Assembly: GCA_020466095.1 (NCBI GenBank)
Contig: CM035807.1
Span: 17,222,985-17,286,984, forward strand
Length of the DNA: 64,000 nt
Source: Chlorops oryzae
Lineage: Eukaryota > Arthropoda > Insecta > Diptera > Chloropidae
Direction of reading: 5' to 3'
Below, piece after piece: positions 11,950 through 23,629 of the stretch. Within the stretch, counting starts at the first letter, position 1, and the number at the start of each line of letters is the position of its first letter. A program made the position numbers and the translations under genes. The notes under the pieces were generated by a model. The model did not search any database. It was given only the letters and a program-made list of their open reading frames with translations, and was not told the origin of the DNA.

Positions 11950-14900
11950 GCCAACTCCGAAATTGTGCTTGGAAAATGATCCAGAACCTCACCGCACTTT
12001 TGTTTGTAACTGTAAAATTGTTTACAATAAGATAGACGTTTTAATTGAATCATCATTAGAATAGTTTTGTAGGGCAATGAGTATATAGAAATAATATTTT
12101 TTCTTGCGGCCCCCGTTCGATCTATACACTCTTTGCCTTTAGGCATTTTAAATTCGAAAAACTTACGCTACAGCAACTTTGATTTCGGACAATGTATCCA
12201 AAATATCCAATTTCGTTACACAAATGCAAGTGTAGCCGTTCACAAGTGACGTATATTTTAGCAATGGAATATCCAACCAGCCACAACGACGCTTGCGTTT
12301 CGTAGTAACTCCGATTTCAGCTCCACGCGTCTGAAGTAGCTCACCGAATTCCTATTAAATAAAAAATTATTATTTATTTTCATTTCACGAGAATTTCATA
12401 CGAGAGAGAACCTACATTCAATTGCTCCGTTGGGAACGGGCCGTCGCCAACACGTGTCGTATAGGCTTTTACAACGCCAATAACTTCACCAATTGCTTGT
12501 GGCGGCAAGCCCAAACCGGTAAGTACGCCACCAATACTGCAATTACTGCTAGTTACATACGGATAAGTACCGAAATCGATGTCCAACATTGCGGCATTTG
12601 CGCCTTCAACCAAAATCGTTTTTCCCTGCCGCAAGGCCGTATGCAGAAAACAGACAGTATCCTTTACATAAGGTCGTACTTTCTCAGCAAAATTCTTATA
12701 GCGAGCCAATTCAGCATCCACGTCGACACGTATCGATGGGAAAAGACGCAAATGCGTAGCAACAATCGATTTGAATCTTTCAAGGGGCGAGGGAGAAGAT
12801 ATATTAATAAATTTTTACATGGTTAGATAAGTTATTTTTTAATTAGCTTGCTTACTTTTCAGAAAACAAATTGAAATCGCCCAACAACTCTCCTACTCTT
12901 ATACCGTTACGAGTTGCTTTACTCGAATACGCTGGACCGATACCCTTTTTCGTTGTGCCCAATGATTTACCACCCTTTTCGGCCTCCTGCATTCCATCAA
13001 CATCTTGATGGAAATCAAAGACCAAATGTGCACGATCTGAGATAATTAGACGCGTCTCGATTTTGTGCAAGCCCTTAGCTTCATTCTTGGATAACTCATC
13101 GAACAGGGATGGAAGATGAATCACAACGCCGTTACCTGAAAAATAAGAATTCGAAAAGAAAAAAATTTAAAAAAAGCATGTTAAAAAATGGGTTCAAAAT
13201 TTTGAGATGAAACGGTCTTTAACTCAAACTGAGGCTGCATGGCGATTATCCGCAGAGCTGGATTACAAAATTTTGATTTATTTAATTACTTATCCGACAA
13301 AATTCCCATTTTTTTTTTTTAGATGCTAAATTTAGAAGCGGCAGTATTAGTAGAATTTTTTAAGATCTTTAATTATTAATTACTTAATATTTGTGTTTTT
13401 GTTCTTCTTTAATTATCGTGTTTTTCCCAGTAAACGGATATCCGTTGCATCTCCATCGATAACACTAGTTTACAGAATTTAAAACTTTCGCGAGAGCAGA
13501 GACGGAATGATGGTTTTTAGACTAAATTTGGTCGCTGATCACGAAAATGGCATCGTTTTTTTTTCAAGAATAGTTTTTGAGATATGGGCAAAAAACGTGT
13601 TTTTTGGTACTTAATGAAATTTTGCCAAATAACTCCAAAACGGCTAGTCTAATAAATAAATTTATCAGCATGAAGCAGAAAACTTTCCCTTTGCAACGAT
13701 ATATCATTTGTTACAATCGGTGTCTATTTTGAGCTACAGGCATTGAACTTGAAAAAAGTTGACTTTTTTGGGTTTTTTTGAATTTCAAATTCATTTTAAC
13801 TTTAAGTAAAAAATTTTTTTTATTTTCGATTATAAACATATATTTAACGTTATTAGAAAACCAATTTCTTTCAATCGGTTGGAAAACAAAGAATTTATAG
13901 AGGTTTTCCAAATTTACTCAAATTTAGAGCCTTATATTGTACAAATTGGATTATTGCTTTCATGACGTTGAGTGGACCGGTTGATTTAGTACTGCGACGT
14001 CTATGAGTAAATTTCGAAAATTTATAATTCTTTGTTTTCCACCGATTGATAAAATTTATTGTTTACGAGCCGTTTTGGAGTTATTTGAAAAGTCTCGTAA
14101 GTACCCAAAAAACACGTTTTTTGCCATATCTCAAAAACTATCTTTGGAATAAAAAAACGAATGCATTTTCGTGATCAGCGACCCAAATTTAGTCTAAAAC
14201 CATCATTCCGTCTCTGCTCTTTTTTTTTGTAAACGATTATAATCGTTTTGTTCTACAATTTTTCAAAATACTTTGAATGATATAAGTATTGTTGCGCCAT
14301 TATTCTATTCATATTTAGTACTCGTTCATCACAGTAATTTATATAAATTTAAGCAAACTGCGATAAAAAGCAAAAGCGGCACTTTTAACTAACAAGATAA
14401 CGCTTTTTTTAAAAAAAAAAAAGAAAAAAGAATAAAGCCAAGAGTAACGTGATGTTTATACTGCTAAATCATTTAAGGCACATGGCAAAATGTATGGACA
14501 CAAGAGCGAGTGTGCTAGAGGAAATTCGTTCCACTACCACTACTGCTGCGGGTAATATTACTTCGACAAGTGCAAAATTTTTCATACAGTATAATTTGAT
14601 TATCTAACAAATTAGTCTTGTGACAACCGACGACATCGAGGAGTAATGAATATCAGCGAATGGTTTTAAAAAATTATCATCGATTAAACAATTGGCGAAA
14701 AAGGTTTTTTTTTTTTTTTTGAAGTTGAAATTCAATGAGTTATAAAAATAAAAAGAAAAACATTTAAAAACTATATTAAAAAGGTCGTTAAAAGATGTCA
14801 CGCAATAAGTAGATATTCATTGTCAAGTCACAATGTCATCGTTTGTTTACTTGGTACAGAGAGGGATTCCCATTATGCATTTCCTTATTTTCAAATAAGA

Positions 14901-17900
14901 GCGTTACGTGAACGTTGTTGTTGTTGTGCTGTTCAATTGATTTAATTGCTAGAAAAGGCAGCATTTAATTTCCTTTCAATTTATTACAGAGAATATCTCA
15001 AAATTCAAACGTCATTTGAGAGTCGGCCTAAATTGTTTTCGCTTTTTTCTGTTTGACTACTTTTTAAATTCAAGTCTTCTCAATTATATGAAAACAGTAC
15101 AAAGAAAAAAATAAAATAAATAAATAAATAATAGGTCTGTTTCCCGTACTGCACGCAACTGCTCAAAACTGGCCAATTTTCAAAGAGTTTTCAAAAAAAA
15201 ATTTGTCAGTTTTGAGCAGTTTCGTGCGGTACGGGAACAGACCTAATATAGTCACAGTTAAATAACGAGAGAACTGCTAAGCGAACTTCTGTTAGGCATT
15301 GAATTCGTTCGAGAACGCAATAACACTAAGCTCTTTGCACTTCCGAATGCTGCTGATTTATGACATGACTTCTGATTAATAACTTTGATTGACTATGCAA
15401 ATAACGATAAAATTTGTTGAGAATCAAAAATCTGGCTTGAATTATTCTTCCTTATAGGCCTCACAGCCTAATTTTTTTTATGATACATTTTTATAAGTAT
15501 TTTGATGAAATTGAAATTGAAAACAGGAGGAATGAGTTGAGAGAATATAGGGATTGATGCAGCTTTGAAAATAGGTTTGTTTCCGTACTGCACGAAACTG
15601 CCCAAAACTGCCCAATTTTGCCTAATTTTCATACAGTTTTCAAAAAATTGGGCCGTTTCGTGCAGTAGGGGAACAGACCTAATGCCTTTGTAACTTTTAC
15701 CATCGGAAATTTTCATATAAATTTTGACAGTTCAGTGACAAATTTCTTGTTTCGTAAAGTTTCCGATGCCGAATGAATCCCTATATAAATGAAAAATAAA
15801 AAATTAATAAAATTAAAAATATAAACAGCCCTATTCTTGATGAATATTCCCCGCGAATTTTTTTCATAGAAATTTTTCTCCGCAGAAAAGGAGGTTTATA
15901 AGGGTCAATAAAAGAATGTGATGACCTTTGCTTAAAAATGTTCAACATTCTTGGTCCCTTTACACATTCCATTTCCAGTGTGCTTAGAAGACCACAATAG
16001 GGGTATTCACAAAGGCGTATTAAAATCGTTGGAAAGTCGGGAAATCGGAAAATTGCCACTTATTAAAAAATTTTTAAACTTTTTTGTATCTTGCACCACT
16101 TTTTAAACAGATAAAATTTTCCGATTTTCCGACTTTACTATTTTCCGACGCCTTTGTGAATACCCCTAATATTTTTCAAATTCGCGCGGAAAAATTCTCC
16201 GGGAATATTTAGAATCGGGCTGAATAAAATCAAACCGAATGCTGCGCACTTGAACACTTTTTCGGGCTTGGCGATTTTTTTTTTTTTTTTGTTCAAACTA
16301 ATCAAAAGAAAATAAAAATGAAAGCTTAATGAAGAAACAAAAATTAACCACGAAAAGATTAAATTAATTGTCATTGTTATCAAGAAATTTGAATTTAAAG
16401 ACGCGAATTTTTTCTTTTTTCTAATAGAATTTTTTTTTTTTTTTTTGTATTACGTATTAACGAGAAATCGTGTGAACATGAGAAGAGAAAAGAATTTACT
16501 TGAGAAATTCAATTTCATGCAGTGTCAATGTTTCTCGTCAATGATTCTTGGCATCTGATTCAATGTTAGATTTTGAAAACGGTGGGCACATGTCCATACG
16601 TTTTCCGTTTAATGTGGAATTTATTGCTAATATTTTAAATAAGAGTATATAATAAATAAATAAATAAATAAATAAAAAATAATTGGAATAAAAACCAAAC
16701 TTCTTTAACTCGAATTGCCATAATCAAAAGAATGAACACGTTTGACCTATGGAGATTTCATCAAGTTTAATGATTTTAGGTTTAACTATCTATAAACACT
16801 GTTTTGCTGTTGAAAATTGGAGTGTTCTCGAAGTTTGACAAAATATATCCTTCTTTTTGTACTAAGCTCTTCCAAGAACCATCTGAGAATTATGAAAGCA
16901 CCAATACAGTTTTTTGAAAGGGTATCAAAAATGTTTGAGAAATAGATTCTTCGTAGTGATTTTGAGATCCATTATCCCAACGCATCAGTGCAAAAAAAAA
17001 TGATTTACTATCCAGTTACCCAAATCGCTGTTAATGTCCCTCAAAAATTTAACGGTCTCTATACTTAATTCTTTGTTAAAATTAAGGTGAGTGTCTTAGA
17101 TAAGGAGCCATTAGAGTCTCCTAATCAAAATTTGAGTTTTTTAATCATCCCAACTAGGACAATTTTGTGCATATTTAAATGAAAATCTGAAACCGGGAAA
17201 TTTTCTTTGAAGAATGTTTTTTTTTTTTTTACTTACCGATAACAGAAACGCATTTTTCATTGACAATCCCACTTGGCAAAAGGTGGAAGTCAAATTCTGT
17301 TCCATTGGCAACGACAGTGTGTCCAGCATTATTACCGCCCTAAGGAAATGGAAAATTGGCATTTCTCAAAAACAAGTTTTTTTTTTTCTTTTCTTTTTGC
17401 TCCGAAGCAGAACAAATTCTTACATACAAAATGTGAAATAAGAAGGCACAGTGGGCTTGGGCATATACCGATGATCGGCTAGTTCTTTATCATCGATCTT
17501 TCGGTGGTTATCGGCAAGGGAATATTTTTCCTTATTAAAAAAAAAAAAAAAATGAAAAATCGACAAGAAAAACTAGGTCGATTATCGGTATATGTAAAAG
17601 TCCACATCGAACGAGAAAGAAGAATTGTGGAAAAGATTTAAGAACAAAACGAAATTTTACCTAATTTTCGTCTATTTTGTCCCTGCAATAAAGAATTAAC
17701 ACAGCTTTCGAACAATTCTATCTTTGTATACGAATACTATGTAATATATTTTAAAATATGTATTACTTTTCAAAAATTCTATCAGGAACCATTTTTTTTC
17801 TTCTATTGAAATCACAAAAAAAAAAAGCTTTGACATTGACCAGAGAACTTGCGCTCTCTTTAGTGTTTTTGTGTGAATTTTTTTTTTGTATTTAAAAGAT

Positions 17901-20774
17901 CACACGTGTATGTACATACATATATGCATATGTGCGAAAGTTTAGAAAAGAAGCAATGTAATGGAAATTCTTTACGCCCAGTAAATTCACTGACGCACAA
18001 AATCAATCGCGTCAAACGTTTTTTTTTTTTTTTCGATTATGAGAGAAAAATATGTAAATGATAAGATAAAATTTAAGCTGGAAATTACAAAAAAAAAAAT
18101 ATACCCCTTCTACACTTCTGCGGATATTTTGGCAGTGTATATGTATGAGGTGACCATACTAATATAAAGTCATAGCAATTGTAGGAATTTTTGAACTTAT
18201 TTACTTCTCCTTTTGGAAGTTCTTCTTGCGGACTCTTCTCTTAAACGGACACTTTTTGGGAATGCTCTAATTTTTAAATAGTTTCCGCTTTGGTGGACAC
18301 CTATATTAAGCGCACATATTTTTAGGTCCCATAGGTGCCCGCTTAAGAGAGAGTTCACTGTATTAATATTTAGGGTGGTCGGTGGTCTTCATGTCGGTTT
18401 AAGATTTTCAAAACTTTAAAATTTCGCCAAATTCGACTTTTCTAAAAATTTTCATATAACATTCTATGAATTTTTATTATATATTTTTTTTATAAGGCTA
18501 GTATTAACTTTCAGGAAGACTATCATTTTAAAGCTTAAATTTTGAAAGAGTTAAAACTAACATGGAGCCAAATTTTCTAAGTAGAGCTCGGAAAAAAATA
18601 CCCTAAAACGACAGAAATTGCGTTAGAAACAATGAAAACATGTTTCAGTCTTAATGCATCTAGAAAATGTTTTTAAAATCTTTGACTATTGCCCAAAAAA
18701 TCATTTTAAATAATATTTTTTGCCTATTTTATTAACATTTTCTCGCATTGAAGCTTTAATTGCAATGAATACGAAGAAACCCCTTAAAAATAAAACATTT
18801 TTAATTAGCTTCAAGCCATAAATCAAAGACCCTATGGAAGTTTTTCAGAGGAACGAGCCTGGAGACTTAAGTTGGACTTTTTCATTGTTTGAAATGCATT
18901 TTCCCCACAATTTTATTGAATTTTTCCCGATCCCTACTAATACGTTAAATTATTTCAAATCCAGCTGGTCACTCTATTCGCTTTCAAATTCTACGTTTTT
19001 TTCATTTGTACAAGTAAAACAAGTAAGGGTGTTATAGTCAGGCGAGCCTGACAATAGAATACCCGACACCGACACACATGTTCAAATAATTTTTAATATC
19101 ATATACCGCCATATACCGACTTTTGTTGAATTTCTTTATGAAAACCGCCTTTTTGCCACGCCCACTTTTCAATTTTTTTTGTTTTATAATCGGAGGCCTT
19201 AATATACGCTCAAATTCTAAGTTTCAGTGGAATATCTAAAAAAAAAAATCCGAATTTGGGGCAGTTTTGAGATTCTTGTGACAGACCCTTGTACTGGAGG
19301 TACCACTAAAAATGGTCCGATCGGATCCATTCTCGAACTTGTTCTTACTCATGTGCCTGTGAGTACGCATATCAAAATTCATCAAGATAGCTTAACTCCT
19401 TCGATAAGAAAACTGTATACAAACAGACGGACATGGCTAAATCGAATCTCCTGGTGACGCTGATAAAATCTATATACATTTTGTATGGTCTATCTCGACT
19501 AGTTCTGGGTGTTACACACAACCACACAAACGCAATATACCCTCGACACAGAGTGTGTCGGGTATAATAACAGTCATCGTTTCATATCTTCTTTCAACTG
19601 AAAAGTATTTTCCCATCAAACTAAAAATTATAAACTGATTAAAGTCGTAGACCAGATTTCGTTGACACTTTCGTTAGATTGTAAAAAAAAAAAGTGATCT
19701 CATTTCCGGCATTTCCTTACTTTTTCTACAATGTAATAAAACCTTCAGATATCAATAAAATAAAACAATGAGGGAGAACTTTTCAAACACTCAAATTTGC
19801 GACTTTAGTATTTCAAATATTTCAGAAGTTAATGGATTTTAAATTCCGTTACGGATCGAATATGGACCATTCACTTTAAAGCGAATCGGTAATTAAGCTT
19901 TAGCTTGTTTAAACAGCTGGCTTCCAGTTATGAACCACTTTTGGGAAGTACATTGTATTTCATTCGAAAGGGCAAACTCACAAAGGCGTTGAATTCATTT
20001 TTGTCGCTATCAGCAATTTTGAATTAAAAAGAACTCGTAAAGTGATATTTTCTTTTGATGAAATGGCAAACTCCGCGCAGTCATCATCCGTAAACAAAGC
20101 AAGAAGGATTTTTTGCTGAATATGGTTATTATTATGGACCTGCAATATCGGACGGACGTCTATCGAATTTTATGAATTGGGAGCTTATTATGGGTGCTTG
20201 TTAACGATGGAAATTCAAGAGAACGCAAAAGAAGGCGGATATGTTATGTAAACATAGAAAAGTTAATAAAGTTCAAAACAACGACGACGACGACGGCGGC
20301 GGCGACAATACAACGACGAAGTAGGAGAAGAAGAATGCGATGACGAATAACTTTTGAGTTAAGCGCGCGCGTCAGTAAAAGAAATCTGAATGGTCTATAT
20401 ACATATCTATCTTAACGTGTATGTATACACAAGTGTAGTTTGGACTGGACTATATACTGACGTACAAAAATATATACACATTGTATACATCTATATAGAT
20501 ATTGATGCTGATGGAACAACGAAATGAGAACGAACATATGACTAAAAACACAAAGGATTTTTTTCAAATTTTTGCAATAGATCTTTTCAATGTCTCTTAC
20601 CTGGCATCTGCAAACTATATCTACAGTCGACGCCAGCATGTCTACTACTTTTCCTTTTCCCTCGTCTCCCCACTGCGCTCCAAGAACCACGTCCACCTTG
20701 GATTTGTACATATTCAGACGATTCTTATGAAGCGTTTCGTAGTGATTTCCGTTAACCAGACTGCTATCAGACAT
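11950..20774 (-). CDS. AdSS: Adenylosuccinate synthetase, C-terminus missing
   Basis: The enzyme joins IMP and aspartate using GTP, the first step from IMP to AMP in the cytosol. Coding exons on the minus strand are 20774-20601, 17339-17237, 13135-12856, 12776-12416, 12351-12167 and 12009 to about 11950. All junctions are GT-AG and phases are consistent (0, 1, 2, 0, 2). Exon 1 carries the catalytic loop WGDEGKGK. Exon 2 starts GGNNAGHT with the catalytic His. Exons 3-4 carry [24 protein letters not shown] and SSNCSIGGV. Exon 5 has [10 protein letters not shown] and the guanine-binding TKLD. Exon 6 gives [20 protein letters not shown], then the reading enters the repeat array. About 390 of roughly 445-450 residues are present; the tail with the final nucleotide-binding GVGxSR region is absent. 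The start is the first ATG of the exon 1 frame. The loss is either a rearrangement or a misjoin. Confidence 0.93.
13493..14220. mobile_element. Foldback-type element with long terminal inverted repeats, in AdSS intron 2
   Basis: The outer arms of this 728-bp segment are inverted copies of about 165 bp. AGAGCAGAGACGGAATGATG at the left end is mirrored by CATCATTCCGTCTCTGCTCT at the right end, and the match continues inward past GTCGCTGATCACGAAAATG. No intact transposase is encoded. I see no clear target duplication, so the superfamily is not assigned. It interrupts only intronic sequence. Confidence 0.8.
15134..15243. mobile_element. Short palindromic MITE, copy 1
   Basis: This 110-bp element is almost wholly an inverted repeat: GGTCTGTTTCCCGTACTGCA at the left pairs with TGCGGTACGGGAACAGACC at the right. 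It is flanked by TA on both sides, consistent with a Tc1/mariner-type TA duplication. A second copy lies 330 bp downstream in the same AdSS intron. Confidence 0.75.
15574..15679. mobile_element. Short palindromic MITE, copy 2
   Basis: This is a 106-bp copy of the same family, starting GGTTTGTTTCCGTACTGCAC and ending GTGCAGTAGGGGAACAGACC, with TA on both sides. It differs from copy 1 by several substitutions and small indels, so the two are independent insertions rather than a recent duplication. Confidence 0.75.
16000..16166. mobile_element. MITE with GGGGTATTCAC ends, copy 1
   Basis: The element is 167 bp long. The left end GGGGTATTCACAAAGGCGT and right end ACGCCTTTGTGAATACCCC are perfect 19-bp inverted repeats. 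TA flanks both ends. The interior is also partly self-complementary (TCGGAAAAT and ATTTTCCGA). It lies in AdSS intron 2. A second family member is at 30395. Confidence 0.8.
17451..17605. mobile_element. Imperfect inverted-repeat MITE in AdSS intron 1
   Basis: GTGGGCTTGGGCATATACCG at the left is mirrored imperfectly by CGGTATATGTAAAAGTCCAC at the right, with ATCATCGATC-type sequence and a T/A-rich centre between. The segment is about 155 bp. No convincing target duplication is seen. Some mismatches suggest an old copy. Confidence 0.55.
18205..18360 (-). mobile_element. Degenerate pogo-like MITE fragment (CAGTG end)
   Basis: The right end reads CGCTTAAGAGAGAGTTCACTG followed by TA. This is the reverse complement of the CAGTGAA...CTCTCTTAAGCGG end of the well-preserved element at 44543-44722. 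The left end is decayed, with only TTCTCC and GCGGAC words recognisable. It lies in AdSS intron 1. Confidence 0.6.
19031..19570 (+). mobile_element. Helitron (DINE-1-like) non-autonomous fragment
   Basis: The segment carries words I recognise from the dispersed Helitron-like repeats of flies: GCCACGCCCACTTTT, CAGACGGACATGGCTAAATC and a 3' hairpin CGACACAGAGTGTGTCG (19544-19560) followed by GGTATAATAA. The 5' side opens with a small dyad, TCAGGCGAGCCTGA (19038-19051). There is no coding capacity. A decayed piece of the same 3' part is near 47925-47990. Exact termini are uncertain. Confidence 0.55.
20278..20335. repeat. ACG/GCG trinucleotide microsatellite
   Basis: A run of ACGACGACG passes into GGCGGCGGCGAC and then imperfect GAAG repeats. 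It lies in the first AdSS intron, close to exon 1, and no reading frame uses it. Confidence 0.8.
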
Positions 20775-21950
20775 TTTCAGATTTTTCCGTTTTTACTTTG
20801 TGGCGCGAAACTGGGTTCAATTTTTTTTTCTTCCACTGGTCTTGCACGTTGCGGCACCAATACCACCTGGTCCAACGATACTTCTCCGCCTTTCACAAAC
20901 GAGGTCTGATTCACTACAAGCCAAAACTTATAAAGAAATTTAGCCAGGAAATAGTAACATACGCTATTTGTAGATTGGGGTTGCCATACGCTTGCAATTT
21001 TACAGCTGCAAAATAAATTTAACTTTCTACCAAAGAATTTTGTATCGCCTCTTTATGAAAGTGTTTAAAATTTTAATTCGAATATTTGAAAAATATAATT
21101 ATTGCACATCGATTTTAAGAAACTAGCCTGCTATATCGATCGTTTGTCATTTGAAACGTAGTTTTGTAAAATTTGAACAGACCTCATTTGAATTCCAATA
21201 ATTTAATGTAGGAATACATTCTTGCCGGTTTTCATAATAACGATGATTTTGGTGGATTAAGTGAATTTTAGACTCATAGTCTTCAGCACAGTTTAAACTT
21301 TTTGATAGTTTAATCTTTCAAATTATTTAAACTAGTTTATATATGTGAATTTTTTAAAAAGTTCTGTATAGCAAAGCATATCTTGATAGCTTGGCAGCCC
21401 TGCTTGTATGTCAGTTCAACAGCTGATCACTCGCATGCGTACAAAATAGTCTTCGTGCGGGGTCACACGTCACACGTTTGAAACAAGCGAAAGCGCTTTA
21501 ACTGAAATGTTAATTTTTGGTATTTTAAAATATTGTAGGTCAATTTCTTAAATACTACATTGAGAAAAAAGTGATTATTTTTGATTCACATCAATATTCA
21601 TTTTAAAAAGAATATAACCCGCCAATAACATTGACAATATCGTTAGAAAGTGTATAAGGTTGACGTTATCGGACTTAAATTTATTGAATGTCCATTAATA
21701 TATACAGTAGATGATTTCCTGTTTGTTTTTTTTTTCCTTAAGGGATTCTTGACAGACCATTTTGTACCGTGTTTACAATCATGCCATCAGAATTGCCCCG
21801 CTATTCAGAACTTATTTGCGTGACTCAGCTATTTGAAAATAATAATTAAAGTCGGCGTTTACACGCTCAATTTATCTATTTGAAAAATTGGACGTATAAA
21901 CTTAGTAACTATTAACGTAATTTTAACTGCATTAACTTATTTTATATTTA
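20775..21950. other. AdSS upstream region; no gene seen
   Basis: This is the 5' side of AdSS, leading to the divergently oriented hydrolase gene 1.9 kb away. The AdSS leader probably lies in about 20775-20950, but no clear TATA box or initiator was identified. Short ORFs on either strand have no recognisable domain. Confidence 0.4.
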
Positions 21951-22332
21951 GGCTAGGCGCCGACAACTCAATTGGACAATTCAGTTGGCCAATTTTAAGT
22001 TGTGTGTTTGTGGCACACAGCACTATATGAGAGCACGCCGACTTCCAAATTTTAGTTGACCCAATAAAAAATTTCTGTTTTGCCACAAATTTTAAATTGG
22101 TCAATTGTGTTGTTACATACGTTCTTATGGGGCGCCGCACACTACTCAATTGTTAGTGGGCAGTGTTCCATAAACACATGGTACCGAAAAATTTATAAAT
22201 TATTAAGTAATTAATTAATAATAAATTAATTGAATTGAAAGTACCCAATTTTTAAATTGTATAGTCGGCGCGCAAGAGAACTTTTCCAACTAAACATTGG
22301 TCAACTAAAAATTGAGTAGTCGGCGCCTAGCC
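21951..22332. mobile_element. PIF/Harbinger-like MITE
   Basis: The element is 382 bp with terminal inverted repeats of 23 bp at one mismatch, beginning GGCTAGGCGCCGAC and ending GTCGGCGCCTAGCC. A TTA triplet flanks both ends (21948-21950 and 22333-22335), the 3-bp target duplication typical of PIF/Harbinger. The interior contains further AATTGG and CCAATT dyads and no transposase. It sits between the divergent AdSS and hydrolase genes. Confidence 0.8.
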
Positions 22333-22657
22333 TTAATGTATTTAAAATACACCTTGCTCAAGACCCAGTAGCCTTTGTAACAAGCTATAAAATTCAAATT
22401 TTCAAATATATAGCGATCGAGTAGCCGTAATAATATTGTAATCATTTTTCTTCCAGTCTATTTCAAATTAATTCGGAGATGTCTTATATCAATTTTAATT
22501 ATTAATTTCATACATTTCTTTTCTCTAGAAATGTATTATAAGCATAAACGTTAAACGATTCCAGGCAGTTAACTTAATAGCTCTGGGCCCATATAGCCAA
22601 CGCTGCCCCAATAAAAACATATCAGTTCGCAAAAATACAGTACATATATAACTAAAT

Positions 22658-23629
22658 ATGGCTTTACGACCAAATTATATCTGGTGGGCTAAGAAGTTGC
22701 AGCGAACTTTTAGAAAAAGTCTACACACAGAGCAATCCATAAGTGTGTATGGCAAAAAGATCAACTTTGTACAGGCGGGTAAAGGCGAAGAAACATTACT
22801 ATTGATGCCCGGAGCGTTAGGTTCTGCCTGGACCGATTTTCGTATTCAAATTGAGGAGTTACCAAAATTGTTACCAAATCATACCTTAATTGCATGGGAT
22901 CCGCCTGGATGTGGTAGAACTCATAGATTCGCTAGGTCGCCGCAATTGAATATATTTGAAGCTGATGCTTTTTGTGCAATAGATCTCATGCAAACGATAC
23001 AGCGGGATAATTTTTCTGTACTCGGATGGAATACGGGTGGAACCACGGCACTCATGATCGCAGGTCGATTTCCGCAATTTGTTGACAAGCTTGTAATCTG
23101 GGGCTCCAGTGCATATCTCACTGCGAGTGAAATGAGGAAACTTGACGGTGATTTTTTTTTTTGTATTGTACTTCAAGGGAATTTTTATTTTCGATTTATT
23201 ATGAATTTTAGAGATGCGTGGGGTAAAAAGCATGGATAAAGATCCGGATCTAGGTAAACCATTGAAGGCAGCTTATGGCGAGCAAAAATTTGCAGAAATG
23301 TGGGAAGAATACAAAGATGCGCTGGAAAAGATCATTTATGAGAATAACGGTAATCTTTGCAAAACCGAAGTTGACTGTATTCAAGCTCCGACCCTGATTC
23401 TTCACGGCTTGAGAGATCCAATCATACCCTTGGAACATGTTAAATTTTTACTGAGGCACATCAAAAATTCAAGGTAAAATTCCCTTTTACGTAGCTGCAT
23501 TTTGTTAATTGTTTTTTTTTTTTTTTTTTCAGATACCATGAGTTCCCCTATGGCAAGCATGATATTCACATAAATGAAGCACAGGAATTCAACAACCACG
23601 TTTCCAAATTCTTGCTGGAGAAACCCTAA
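22658..23629 (+). CDS. BPHL/valacyclovir-hydrolase-like alpha/beta hydrolase, nucleophile Ser replaced by Asn
   Basis: Three exons (22658-23147, 23212-23473, 23533-23629) with GT-AG junctions give 282 residues. The order follows biphenyl-hydrolase-like proteins: LLLMPGALGSAWTDF (oxyanion region), AWDPPGCGRTHR, the nucleophile elbow LGWNTGGTTAL at about residue 130, LVIWGSSAY, LILHGLRDPIIP with the acid Asp, and PYGKHDIH with the catalytic His. Family members have Ser in the GWSxGG elbow; here it is Asn. Acid and His are kept, and the frame is open through all exons, so it is not an obvious pseudogene. BPHL enzymes cleave amino-acid esters. With Asn this protein may have no ester hydrolase activity, may use another chemistry, or the base may be miscalled. 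The N-terminus (RPNYIWWAKKLQRTFRK) is basic and could be a mitochondrial presequence. Confidence 0.88.

Noticed and set aside
11793..12146. A 117-codon minus-strand ORF across the AdSS exon 6/array junction
   Set aside because: Its first part is intron plus exon 6 read through the acceptor, and its last part is array sequence. It is a fusion frame and not a separate gene.
12422..12826. A 134-codon plus-strand ORF opposite AdSS exon 4
   Set aside because: It is the antisense shadow of a conserved coding exon.
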